Shown: positions 21,801 to 31,414 of the stretch, piece after piece
Layout of the letters: each line of letters begins with the position of its first letter
How positions within the stretch are numbered: the stretch's first letter is position 1
Source of the DNA: Microglena sp. YARC
Taxonomy: Eukaryota > Chlorophyta > Chlorophyceae > Chlamydomonadales > Chlamydomonadaceae
Assembly (NCBI GenBank): GCA_022414725.1
Contig: CM039465.1
Coordinates: 20,358,690-20,422,689 of the forward strand
Direction: 5' to 3'
DNA length: 64,000 bases
Made by a program: the position numbers and the translations under genes
The notes under the pieces: model-generated
What the model was told of the DNA's origin: nothing
Seen by the model: only the letters and a program-made list of their open reading frames with translations
The model's database searches: none

Positions 21801-24800
21801 AAACCTCCCCCACACTTCGGAGCACCCACACCCACACCCACACCCACACACAAACACACACCTCAGGGGGGCGGAAGCTCCCTGAGTTACCCCTTTGTCC
21901 AGTTGTTTGCCGTGTTGTCTTGTTGCCGGCGCATAACCCTGGTTCTAGCTATGTCGCAAACCCTGGCTTCCTTCCCAATCCTCAAAGTTAGATAAGCAAT
22001 ATTGCAGCAAGCAAGCAATATTGAAGCAAGCAAGCATTTTTGTCAGCACTGATTTCATTTATTCATCATGTAGTCCGCATTAATATTTATTATTATTCTT
22101 AATTTCATTAGTCCACATGTGTGTGGGTGTTACCATGCCCCTACTAGTGCTAATAGTATTTGGATCTGGACTTGACCTATGAGTCGCTGAGCTCCGTGCA
22201 GTGTTTTTCGCAAACAAACTCTGTTTCTCTTGAAACGTGTCGGGCATGATGGGTGTTTCATGAACATGATGGGTGTGTCTTGTTCACCCATCACACGTTT
22301 ATGAAACACATATCATGCATGATGGGTGTTTCATGAACACGATGGGTGTGTCTTGTTCACCCATCACATGTTAATGAAACACATATCATGCATGATGGGT
22401 GTTTCATGAACACGATGGGTGTGTCTTGTTCACCCATCACACGATAATGAAACACATATCATGCATGATGGGTGTTTCATGAACACGATGGGTGTGTCTT
22501 GTTCACCCATCACATGTTCATGAAACACATGGGCTTGCATGGCTTGGCTTGGCATGGCATGGGCTGGTATCACGCATGATGAGTGTTTGATGAGCGTTCA
22601 TGATGCATGTGATCAGTATTTGGATCTACACTTGACCCCTGAGTTGCTGATCTCATTGACGTGTGTTTCATAAACAAATCTACTATGTCCGATTGGACCC
22701 CAATTTAATAGGCACAAAGGTTAGAACAAAATAACTTAAATTTTGAAAATAAATAATTTGGATTCTTCCGTGATTCTTCTGTCGTTTAATTGGGGATTTT
22801 GGACCCAGGTTTATGGTTGTTGGTGGTTGTTCCCAGTACACTCACTACATGCTTTCACTTTTGCTCAATGCCGCAGTTATCATTGACGATATCTACGCTG
22901 AGATCGGTGAGTGGCTGGTCAAATTTGTATTTATTTTATTTGTTTGTTTATTTTACATACGCTGAAATCGATAAGTGGCTGGTCAGTTTTTAATTGTATT
23001 AATTGTATTTGTTTATTTATTTGTTTTATCTACGCTGAGATCGGTGAGTGGCTGGTCAGGTTTCTCCTAAGGAAATGGAACAGTGTCTTTAGGTAGCACC
23101 ACGAAGCTACTAGCAGCATTTGGGGTACCAATAGCGATGTTTTGCCCCCCACAATCAACCCTAAGAGGCTCTGTAGTAGCACCCCAAAATTCCAAGGTAC
23201 ATTTGCTATATAATTGTGATTTATTGGTGGTTTGCCCCAGTGCAAGCAAACAGGCTGGCCCACTCAATCTCACGCCTGGTAATAAGGCGCACTATGTATT
23301 TGTGTATTTATAGCACCTTGAAGAAAACACTGAGGCTGATTCTTTGAGTCTCTGACCCAGTCGCATGACCTGGTGCAAGCCAGGACTTTTCTTTCCAACG
23401 TTTGTCAAGGGATTACATGGGGAGCCTAAAACTACAGCTACTACTCTAACCCTGGATTTTTCAGTTGCATGGATATATATTACTGTCCAGGGGTAGGCCA
23501 AAGAGGCAAAAGGAACTTTTCCAACCGTGACAGGAAGGGCTAAACAGAAAAGGCATTGATGAACTGAACCCCAAACGATCGTTTTACCGATAGGGGCCCT
23601 GAGTTAGTGCTACTGTGATAGCTCAATTCTACGATTTTAATTAAGTTGATGACAACATACCTGGTGGCAGTCAGCAGCATCACATTCATGGTGGCAGCAT
23701 TCACATACCTGGTGGCAGTCAGCAGCATCACATTCATGGCTTTTCTTTTATACTTTTGTCAAGAGTTTCCAGGTAGCTCCCTGAGCCATTCACTGGGCTA
23801 AGCCCCAAGGTTTTAGCATTGCTGGAACCTGTCTGGAAAGCTGATTCTGCCAGTTTCTAAATGCACTAGGTTGCTTTAGGTTGGGCTGGATAGCCAGCCA
23901 GGGGAGCTGCCTAGAAGCTGCTGCTCATAGGTGAAAATAATAACTATGGTGCAAACACTACTCTTTTCCATATAGTTGAGATGTCTGATTCAGAGCAGGA
24001 TATTGAAGATATGTATGTATGTATGGCATAGGCCTATGCATATGCTTTTGCATCCTGTCTGTTTCTGTTCCCTTTTCCTGTCTTCCTGTTGTTTGTTCAT
24101 CTAAATGTATGTATGTATGTATGTTACAGTCCAGGGGTAGGCCAAATAGGCCAAAGGGTCTTGCCCAACCGTGATAGGAAGAGCTTAAAAAGAAAAAGCA
24201 CTGATGAACTGAGCCCCAAACAATCGTTTTACTGACGGGGGCCATGAGTTCATGCTACAGTGATCATTTAATTATACAAAACAAAGATATGCATTTTTTT
24301 GTTTCTTCACTTAAATCCCCTGTACCGACCAATCTCATGGTGGTGGTAGTGGTAATGGTGCAGTCTGGTGGAAGACTGGAAGCTAAAGAGATCAACATGT
24401 AGGTTGAAGCTAAAGAGATCAACATGTAGGTTGAAGCTAAAGAGATCAACATGTAGGCTCTCCACAAGAGACCTTCACAACTTGCCATTTTTCACTCAAG
24501 ACAAAGATATCATAGTTTGACTGCGAACCGTTTAGCAGGAGCCTACCTGAATTAGGAGCGCCTGATTTTTCCTTGTGTGCTTTTTGCTCGCAAATCGTTT
24601 TCTTTCTGCTCTAAAAAGTAACTTTCTGCTCACAACTTCACTCACTACGTTGCTTTGCTCATTGCTCACTGAAATTGTCACTTGCTGCTCACAAATTGTG
24701 ACTTCCTGCCAGGGAAGGAGCAAAACAAATTGAAAGACCCCATCACAAAAAAAGTGCGAAGGCGCCCTTCTGCAGACCCCCCCCCCCCCCCCTCCCCCCC

Positions 24801-25127
24801 CCTCCCCCCCCCCCCGGCTCCAGAACCCACTGTACAGCCACTATCTCAGCCACCACTTAGTGTTATGGTGTCTAATTATTTTCATTATACAGGGTTTTCA
24901 AAGGCCGATCCATTGAGGTTGGTCTCGAGACCATTGGGCATGTTTGAAACATGGAAAATCATCAGCAGCAATGTTACATTGTTTGGTGGGGCTTGGGGGT
25001 CAGTCAGTCAGTCAAAATATAGTCAGCCAAAAAAGTCAGTCAAAAATGAAGAAGCAGTGAACTACCACAAGGTCTCGATCTGTACGTCGTTGTGCATGTG
25101 TTGGTTAGGGCGTTGTGTGTGTGAAGA

Positions 25128-25191
<64 letters not shown>

Positions 25192-25844
25192 CTGGACCCC
25201 CCCCCCCCCCCCTGCCCTGGGCATAATATGAAGAGGACCAAATAGCATAAATGGACTAGTATTCAGTATAGGATCACCCTAGTTCCACTCCCATGTCATT
25301 CTGAGGGCTAGACATAAGTGCCTGAAAAGTACCTAATTTTTTTGAAAAATGTCGGATTTTTCCCTCAACCCCTACCCCTACCCCCCCCCCCCCCCCCGCG
25401 GCCCCAAACTTTGGAGGACCATTACTTTTTTTCTACTGGGCCAAATCAAGAAATAAAACCGGCTTCTTCATACTCTCTATGATATCTACAAAGTTGGATG
25501 ATGCGGTCATTCTGGTTAGAAGTTGCCCCCCCCCCCCCTTGCTTACTGCTCACAAAATCAAAATGCTCACAAATCACTCACTACGTTGCTTTGCCCATTG
25601 CTCATTGCTCACTGAAATTGTCACTTTCTGCTCACAAATTGTGTGCTTCTGCTCACAGTATCAAAATGCCCACAACTTCACTCACTACTTTTTTATCTTG
25701 CTTCCTTTTTCAGAGGACATGACAGACTCCATAGATTTTTCTGCGGAGCAATATAATTTGCTGGAAGATGATGATGGGGTTAAAAGTCGGCTCAATATGG
25801 AGATGGAATCCGCCCCAACAATGTCTGATATCGAGGGCAATTAA
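18896..25844 (+). CDS. small single-pass membrane protein, probably plastid-targeted, unknown function (4 exons, 149 aa)
   Basis: Exons are 18896-19093, 21482-21572, 22877-22906 and 25714-25844. Splices are GT-AG and phases fit (0, 1, 1); the total is 450 nt including the stop. Residues 1-66 are rich in Arg, Ala, Ser and Thr with almost no acids and end in a long proline run (PPPPPPPPPGPPPQEK), like a chloroplast transit peptide plus linker. Residues 67-96 hold a charged lead (WWKLSRKD), a hydrophobic segment (FVVLALGSLLGGG) and NMYIYDS. The 30-nt third exon gives IIDDIYAEI, and the last exon an acidic tail (YNLLEDDDG, ending SDIEGN). I do not recognise the family. The model rests on splice sites, matching phases and coding character, so an extra small exon cannot be excluded. 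The gene is divergent from the NEMP gene. Confidence 0.6.
19775..19915. repeat. ~35-bp tandem repeat (4 copies)
   Basis: Units of caccatgtgatcaaggtcaa plus aaatatgtttgaa repeat four times in intron 1 of the small plastid-protein gene. Confidence 0.8.
20140..20625. repeat. AACCA/ACCAA satellite, block 1
   Basis: Some 480 bp of the pentamer family AACCA with variants such as accatgccaaaccatacc and aaccaaccaagaccatgcc. Long W/L/V/G-rich frames on the minus strand and P/N/Q/T-rich frames on the plus strand are artefacts. Intron 1 of the small plastid-protein gene. Confidence 0.9.
21220..21475. repeat. AACCA/ACCAA satellite, block 2
   Basis: The same pentamer satellite as at 20140-20625, ending just before the exon 2 acceptor at 21481. 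Both blocks flank a 600-bp unique stretch, and a short block, ccatggaggggcggtaac, occurs on both sides of that stretch (about 20709 and 21204). Confidence 0.9.
21660..21865. repeat. poly-C and CA/CCCACA microsatellite
   Basis: A C run of about 20 at 21676 is followed by CACACACC and cacccacacccacac words. It lies in intron 2 of the small plastid-protein gene. Open frames are low complexity. Confidence 0.85.
22240..22530. repeat. ~73-bp tandem repeat whose units fold as hairpins (4 copies)
   Basis: Each unit contains gatgggtgtttcatgaac and its near inverse (cacccatcac, atgaaacacatatcatg). A unit can form a stem of GATGGGTG with CACCCATC and GTTTCAT with ATGAAAC. Four copies with few differences lie in intron 2. 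Confidence 0.85.
22893..23062 (+). repeat. tandem copies of the exon 3 splice donor
   Basis: The exon 3 end and donor, ctacgctgagatcggtgagt, is repeated at about 23032 exactly and at about 22961 with changes (gctgaaatcgataagtgg). The period is about 69 bp with TTTATTT spacers. The middle copy has lost the GT; the last copy keeps a full donor. Confidence 0.8.
23222..23286 (+). repeat. dispersed repeat family R, copy 2
   Basis: Matches 10868-10945 and 31329-31400 (attggtggtttgccccagtg, agcaaacaggctggccca, caatctcacgcctggtaat). Confidence 0.6.
23757..23935 (+). mobile_element. MITE-like element family P, copy 3
   Basis: This copy matches 17856-18035 in order: tagctccctgagccattcac, actgggctaagccccaagg, then the right end ggggagctgcctagaagctg. 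Terminal inverted repeats are present but less perfect. It lies in intron 3 of the small plastid-protein gene. Confidence 0.55.
24376..24465. repeat. 28-bp tandem repeat (3 copies)
   Basis: aagctaaagagatcaacatg plus taggttg repeats three times in intron 3 of the small plastid-protein gene. Confidence 0.85.
25118..25212. repeat. GA microsatellite and poly-C
   Basis: (GA)n of about 65 bp, interrupted once by ATA, then a C run of about 15. Further poly-C runs lie at 24778-24815, 25380-25397 and 25527-25538 in the same intron. Confidence 0.9.
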
Positions 25845-25849
25845 ATGTT

Positions 25850-26410
25850 CAAGCTCTTTGTACAGTCGTATGGGCTGGCCTGGCTTGGCTTGGGCAAGTA
25901 AATTCTCAAGCTCTTTTTACAGTCGTACGGGCTGGCCTGGCTTGGCTTGGGAGAGTAAATTCTCAAGCTCTTTTTACAGTCGTATGGGCTGCAGGGTACT
26001 TCAAACGAACCCCAGGGGTTGCGTCCTGGGACGCACCCTACTTCCGCAGGTTGCCTCCAGGGACGGACTCAAATCGGTAGGTTGCGTCCTGGGACGCAAT
26101 GCACTCTTCAGGCTGCGTCCCACTATCAACAGAACCCATAGCCCACGGCAATGGAGTGGTGGTGGGCCAATCAACTGATGGGTGAGAGGCAACCAACATC
26201 CTGAACCTGCGTCTGGGATGCAACGGACCCTCCCCATGTTGCGTCCTGCAACGCAGGACGCTGCGTCCTGCACTACCCTAATGGGCTGGCCTGGCTTGGC
26301 TTGGGCAATTAAATTCTCAAGCTATTTTTGCAGTCGTATAAGCTGGCCTGGCCCAGCTTTGGCGAGTAAATTCTGAGGCTCTTTTTACAGTCGTATGGGA
26401 GCTACGCTGA
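25850..26410. repeat. GGCCTGGCTTGG tandem repeats around family U copy 1
   Basis: Five units of cgtatgggctggcctggctt plus aaattctcaagctcttttt lie at 25860-25990 and 26280-26400. Between them, at about 26005-26280, sits a block of palindromic TTGCGTCC(T)GGGACGCAA words that recurs at 29815-30215 (shared caacggaccctcccca). Confidence 0.8.
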
Positions 26411-27224
26411 TAGGGTACTAGGATCAGGGCAAGTAATGGCGGGCATTCTCTGCTGCAAATTCGTGGAGGGAGATTGCTGCAACAGGCAGGAGGCGCTACT
26501 TCTACTTGTATGTAAGTTGTTACAGTCCAGGGGTAGGCCAAATAGGCTTCTGCTGATAGCCTAGTCTACTGTTGGGGGCAAAGGAGTGGGTAATTGAGGA
26601 CGTCAAGCACGATATCTTGTATTGTACGATATAACACTATAACGTGAATTGACATTGTGCGATATTTCCAGTTATGTGTTTATTGTACGAAACATGGTGC
26701 TGTGTGGCTGATACTGATATCATTATCTACTTTCCAAATTCGCTATAAAACATCCGTCAGTGTAGTCAAGGGGTCCTGCAAGTTCGGTCCCAGTGACGAG
26801 GTACGTAATGTGCCATGTGGAATGAAGGTTGGGGGTTCAATTCTCGCCAGGAGTGCTTCCAGGGCCTTGGAAGCCTGGGGATTGCTACAGACTGGACTGG
26901 CCCTGGACCTGGAATAGGGCATATCGCCTCTTTATCATATGGTATAGGCCGATTTTGTGTACAATAAAAGAGCACGATATTATGGAGTATTCCATCTTCT
27001 TCAATATTGGTTCATTTGACTTGATTTTTTATGTAATGTCATTACATGTGAATACTACTACTTGTCATATCTCCTTGGTCACATGCTGGTTTACAGAGAA
27101 ACGTGCCACACGATATTGTAATCTTACGACATCGTGTCATAATTCAGAAATTATAGTGTTTTTGGCACCCCTACAAATAGGCCAAAGTGACATGCCCAAA
27201 GGAGGAAAAGTAATTTAAATAAGT

Positions 27225-27440
27225 CCTATGCAGCGTCGTAAGCGACGCGGAAAATTGGCGGAGTGTGTTGGCAACGGAACGACAAGTGGCAAACTGGCAA
27301 CGATGGAGCTGACCGAAGCCAGTTAGTTGTGAGATAATTGGCTGGCGTGTCAGGCTTCAATTTTTCGGTCGCACAAACTGACAACGGGGTGAATCTGGGG
27401 GCTCCCGCCCTCCTTGAGGGGGGGGCTCCGTCAAAAACAA
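27225..27440 (+). repeat. dispersed repeat family Q, copy 3
   Basis: Starts ctatgcagcgtcgtaagcga and ends with the gggggctcccgccctccttg hairpin. See also 17306-17515 and 28163-28378. Confidence 0.7.
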
Positions 27441-28162
27441 GCAGTGGGGGACTGTATTCCAAGAAATTGTGAAGGACGGGGGGCTGGAATTCGTGCCATG
27501 CAGATAATTTAACTTTAACCATTCCCATGTCTATTTCCATTGTTGGTATCAGCCTCGCTAACGCTGGAGCTGCTGAAATGCTAAACCAATCAATCTATTT
27601 GTATTTGATATCTTCTACCTCAGTACTTACTGCCCCATATTCAGAATTAAAAAATTATATTCTTTTTCGTTAGGCCACCGGCTTTTAATTGAAGTTATCA
27701 ACCCCAGGCTATTACCAACCCGCATAAGGCCCTTATTGCGATGCATTCAATGCCTTCACTGTCTTTCTTTCTTAAAGGCCTTCGATGGCTTCCTTAGGGC
27801 GATGCCTTTCTTAAGGCCTTCGATGAAGGGGAAATATGGTCTATGAAAGTTTTGCTCTTTCTGTTTAGAGACCAAGTTTCTTGACAAATGTATAAATAAA
27901 TTATTAATTTGGATTTTGGGTGGAGTGGGGTGGGGGTGGGGGAGGCGTTTCCCTCCCATACACGTCGGGTCATGGGGGGGGGCTGAGGAAGGGCATTAAA
28001 TTTGTGTCCTCTTATTGGTCCGTCCCTACTATAAGTGGGGGCAGGAAAAGAGTTGTTTTTATAACGCATTGCACAGAACTGAACCCTCGGTGTCGCTGGT
28101 TTGTGTCAGGAGACCCACCTCATGGGGTGGAAGTTTTTTTTATCCTTTCACACACAAACAGT

Positions 28163-28378
28163 TCGATGCAGCGTCGCCTGCGTCGCTAAAATTTGGCGGA
28201 GAGTGATCGCGACGGAGCAACAGGTGGCAAGGGAAGCGAGTTAGTTACGAGACTGTTGGCTGACGTGTCTGGCCTCATCATGGCCAGACGGTCGGTCGGA
28301 CGGTCGACTGGACAAATGGGTAACACTGGGGGTTCCCGCCCCCCAGAAGGGGGGGCTCCGCCAAAAATGCACCGTTTC
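28163..28378 (+). repeat. dispersed repeat family Q, copy 4
   Basis: Starts gatgcagcgtcgcctgcgtc and ends with gggggttcccgccccccaga / agggggggctccgcc. The hairpin arms are longest in this copy. Confidence 0.7.
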
Positions 28379-28789
28379 TGAGGTAGAATCCTTGAAGTCC
28401 TCCGATAGGAGGAAGCCTAGCAGGAATGGTCCAAAGGAGCCACCAAATCCACCGGGTTAATTTAATGTCATGGGGGGCTGGAGCCGCGTATCCCTGGGCA
28501 ATTTCATGTTCAGGGCTAGAGTGGGAATATGTTGGACGGCGAGCAGCCAAATTGCTGGCTGAAGCTATGTAACCAAGTTCAAGTTCAAGTTGGATGGGAG
28601 AGGTGGGCTAGAGACTGGTGAGGTAATGGGAGGTTGTGTCCTTGGTTATAGGCTGGGGTACCACGCAGAGTATCATATGTATAGCATATTGTGCAAAGAT
28701 ACCCATATCTCTGGAAACTAGTTGGTCCATCAAGATTACAAAATCAAGATAGCATAGGCCAGAGTTACACATGGCATGGATCGGTGGGT

Positions 28790-29567
28790 GATAGCTAAGG
28801 GGATGTAATCCTCAGAGATACCCCAGGTACCAGTGTGTGTGTGTGTGTGCTAATTAATAAGAGGATGTTATTCTCAGAGAGGGCCCTAGACTCTAGTGTG
28901 TGTGTGCTGCCTAAGGGGATGCAATCCTTATAGAGGACCCTAGGTTCCAGTCTGAGTGTGTCTGGGTGCTGGCTAATAAAGGGATGTAATCCTCATAGAT
29001 GCCCCTAGGTTCCAGTGTGTGTGTAGGGGGAGGGTGCTGGCTAAGGGGATGTTATCCTCAGAGATGCCCCTAGGTTCCAGTGTGTGTGTGTGTGTGTGTG
29101 GGGGGGGGGGGGGGCTAAGAGGATGTAATCCCCAGAGATACCCCTAGGTTACAGTGTGCGTGTGGGTGCTGGCTAATAAGGGGATGCAATCATCAGAGAT
29201 GCCCCTAGGTTCCAGTGTGTGTGTGTGGGGTGTGTGGGTGTGTGTGTGTGGGGGGGGGGAGGGAGCTAAGCGGATGTAATCTTCAGAGATACCCCTAGGT
29301 TCCAGTGTGTGTGGGGGTGCTGGCTAAGGGGATGTAATCCTCAGAGATGTTCCTAGGTTCCAGTGTGTGTGTGGGTGCTAGCTAATAAGGGTATGTTATC
29401 CTCATAGTGGACCCTAGGTTCCAGTCTGTGTGGGGGTGCTGGCTAAGGGGATGTAATCCTCAGAGAGGCCCCTAGGTCCCAGTTTTTTGTGTGTGTGTGT
29501 GTGTGTGTGGGGGGGGGGGGCTGGCTAAGGGGATATAATCCTTATGGAGGCCCCTAAGTTCCAGTGA

Positions 29568-29610
<43 letters not shown>

Positions 29611-29815
29611 GGGGGGGGGGCTGGCTAAGGGGATGTAATCATCAGAGATGCCCCTAAGTTCCAATGTATGCGTGTGTGTGCTGGCTAAGGGGGTGTACTC
29701 CTCAGAGATGCCCCTAGGTTCTAGTGTGTGTGTGTGTGGAGGGGGGGGGGGGGGGGGGGGGGGGGGCTGGCTAAGGGGATGTAATCCTCAGAGAGGACCC
29801 TAGGTTCCAGATAGG
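28790..29815. repeat. compound satellite, about 15 units of 55-100 bp with TG runs
   Basis: Units read ggctaaggggatgtaatcct, cagagatgcccctaggttcc, agtg then (TG)n and G runs up to about 26 (29740-29766). Unit length varies mostly through the TG and G tracts. No gene is present. Confidence 0.9.
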
Positions 29816-30215
29816 ATCTTCAGGAGGACCCACGGCTCTGCTGCCTGAGACGCAACCAATTTCATAGCCAGCGTTCTGCGACGCAACGAACCCTCCCTTT
29901 TGGTCAACGGACCCTCCCCACGTTGCGTCTGCAACGGAGGACGCAGCGTCCTGAACAACCCTGGTTCCAGCGTGGGTGGGTGCAGGCTAAGGGGATGCAT
30001 TCTCAGAGAGGCCCCTTGGTTCCAGTGTGCACACACACACACACACACAATCTGCGTCCGCCACGCGCCCAGATCCTCGAGATGGAGCAGACCCTCATAA
30101 ATCTGTGTCTGCGACGCAACCGACCGACTGGATCTGCGCCTGCGACACAATGGACCCTTTAACTAACAACAGGAACAGCGTCCTGAGCAACTCTGGTCAG
30201 ACACCTCGTCTCACA
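29815..30215. repeat. family U copy 2, GACGCAAC-rich block
   Basis: Repeats of (G)CGACGCAAC, caacggaccctccccacg and ggacgcagcgtcctga match the block at 26005-26280. One unit of the adjoining satellite (29945-30050) lies inside. Confidence 0.6.
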
Positions 30216-30261
30216 ATATTCTCATCAGGTGATGAGACCAGGGTACTACATTTTGTCAAAT

Positions 30262-30425
30262 TGGTCAGCGCTTAAAGCGCACAAACATCAGATTGGTCAG
30301 CGCTTTGCAGCGCAAAAAGCGCAAAAACTGCGCGCTGCGCCCACAGGGAGTTGAAAAAACTGCGCAAAGCACGCAGTGCGGCTCAAAAAGCGTGCACGAA
30401 ATCGCGCTGCCGCGCGCGCTTTGTA
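30262..30425. repeat. GCGC-dense palindromic block
   Basis: About 160 bp packed with AGCGC, GCGCAAA and TGCGCGC words (ggtcagcgctttgcagcgc, actgcgcgctgcgcc). Neighbouring DNA is not GCGC-rich. Many short inverted repeats are possible. No gene is seen. Confidence 0.7.
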
Positions 30426-30739
30426 GTACCCTGGATGAGACTAAGGCACGAGTATACTAACTCAGTCCCATCAGTCATGCTCTACTTTAAATTTCAACAA
30501 TTCAAGAGTAACAATTTTAGGGAACTCAATTTGAGGATCATTAAGGACTGTTATAAGACCCAACAAAACCATAAGGCTAGCTAGCTACCTGGGCTGGGCC
30601 TGTGCGACCCAGGTGCGACCCAGGGCAAACAACACTCTCTCGCGCACTTCGTGGCGACCAAGGGCCCATTTCGCCCTAAACTCGCACACCTGAGGGTCGC
30701 ACGGTGGTCGCACCTTGGTCGCAGAATTGGCGACCGGTC

Positions 30740-31130
30740 GCACACAAAAAAACTGAAGGCTAGGTGGGGCTGCCTATGGAACAAGAAGCTGGCCTATCGA
30801 TGGAAAATGCTATATGGAAGTAACCCCCACCCGCCCTCATCAGACAAATGCCCCATTTGTCACACATGCCCAAATGAGGCCAGTCACATGCTGGCTGGCT
30901 GCAAGCACCCAACCTTTACTGGCATGTACATTAATCGGCACAACTTTGCAGAAAAATAAAAATAGAAAGCAGTGTCCAAAGGGGATCAAGGGGGGGGAAG
31001 TCATGTATGCTGGCAAACTGGAGGACTTCCCCAGTGGGGTCCTGGGGAACAGGCCGTCCTCGTGGCTGAAACCCCCTTGCATGGCCTAACTCACGTGTGA
31101 CAAACTCAGACCAGACCTCTTCTTGACCCC
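30740..31130 (+). pseudogene. LINE 3' fragment with C-terminal zinc finger
   Basis: A frame ending RHNFAEK contains WNKKLAYRWKMLYGSNP and CPICHTCPNEASHMLAGCKH, a CX2C...H...C finger typical of the C-terminus of LINE polyproteins. It is the counterpart of the finger at about 36780-36870 in the larger LINE (CPLCRKAQDGAGHILAGCRH). A following frame, GKLEDFPSGVLGNRPSSWLK, resembles the downstream domain in another frame. This is a truncated, frameshifted copy in the plus orientation. Confidence 0.7.
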
Positions 31131-31164
31131 GGATCAACACACATGCTCCAACCCCCCATATTGG

Positions 31165-31315
31165 TAGGGACTGGCATATCATATGATGTTGACCAAAGGC
31201 GAGTATGATATCATTTGATATCATACAAAATTGCATCATATGATATAGTATATAAATGGTAACTTTGGCAGAGTCGGACCGCCGGCATCATATGATGACA
31301 TGATATCTTAAGATA
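31165..31315 (+). repeat. dispersed repeat family S, copy 2
   Basis: Matches 13100-13262 from catatcatatgatgttgacc to the gccggcatcatatgat block, with one small internal duplication of ttgatatcat. Confidence 0.7.
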
Positions 31316-31328
31316 TTTTTTTGCCTTT

Positions 31329-31400
31329 CCTTACCTATTGGTGGTTGGCCCCAGCGTGAGCAAACGGGCTAGCCCCCTCAACCTCACGCCTCGTAATACT
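31329..31400 (+). repeat. dispersed repeat family R, copy 3
   Basis: attggtggttggccccagcg, agcaaacgggctagcccc and caacctcacgcctcgtaata match the copies at 10868 and 23222. It ends about 15 bp from the NAT9 stop codon, so it may contribute the NAT9 3' UTR. Confidence 0.6.
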
Positions 31401-31414
31401 ATTTATTTATTTAT

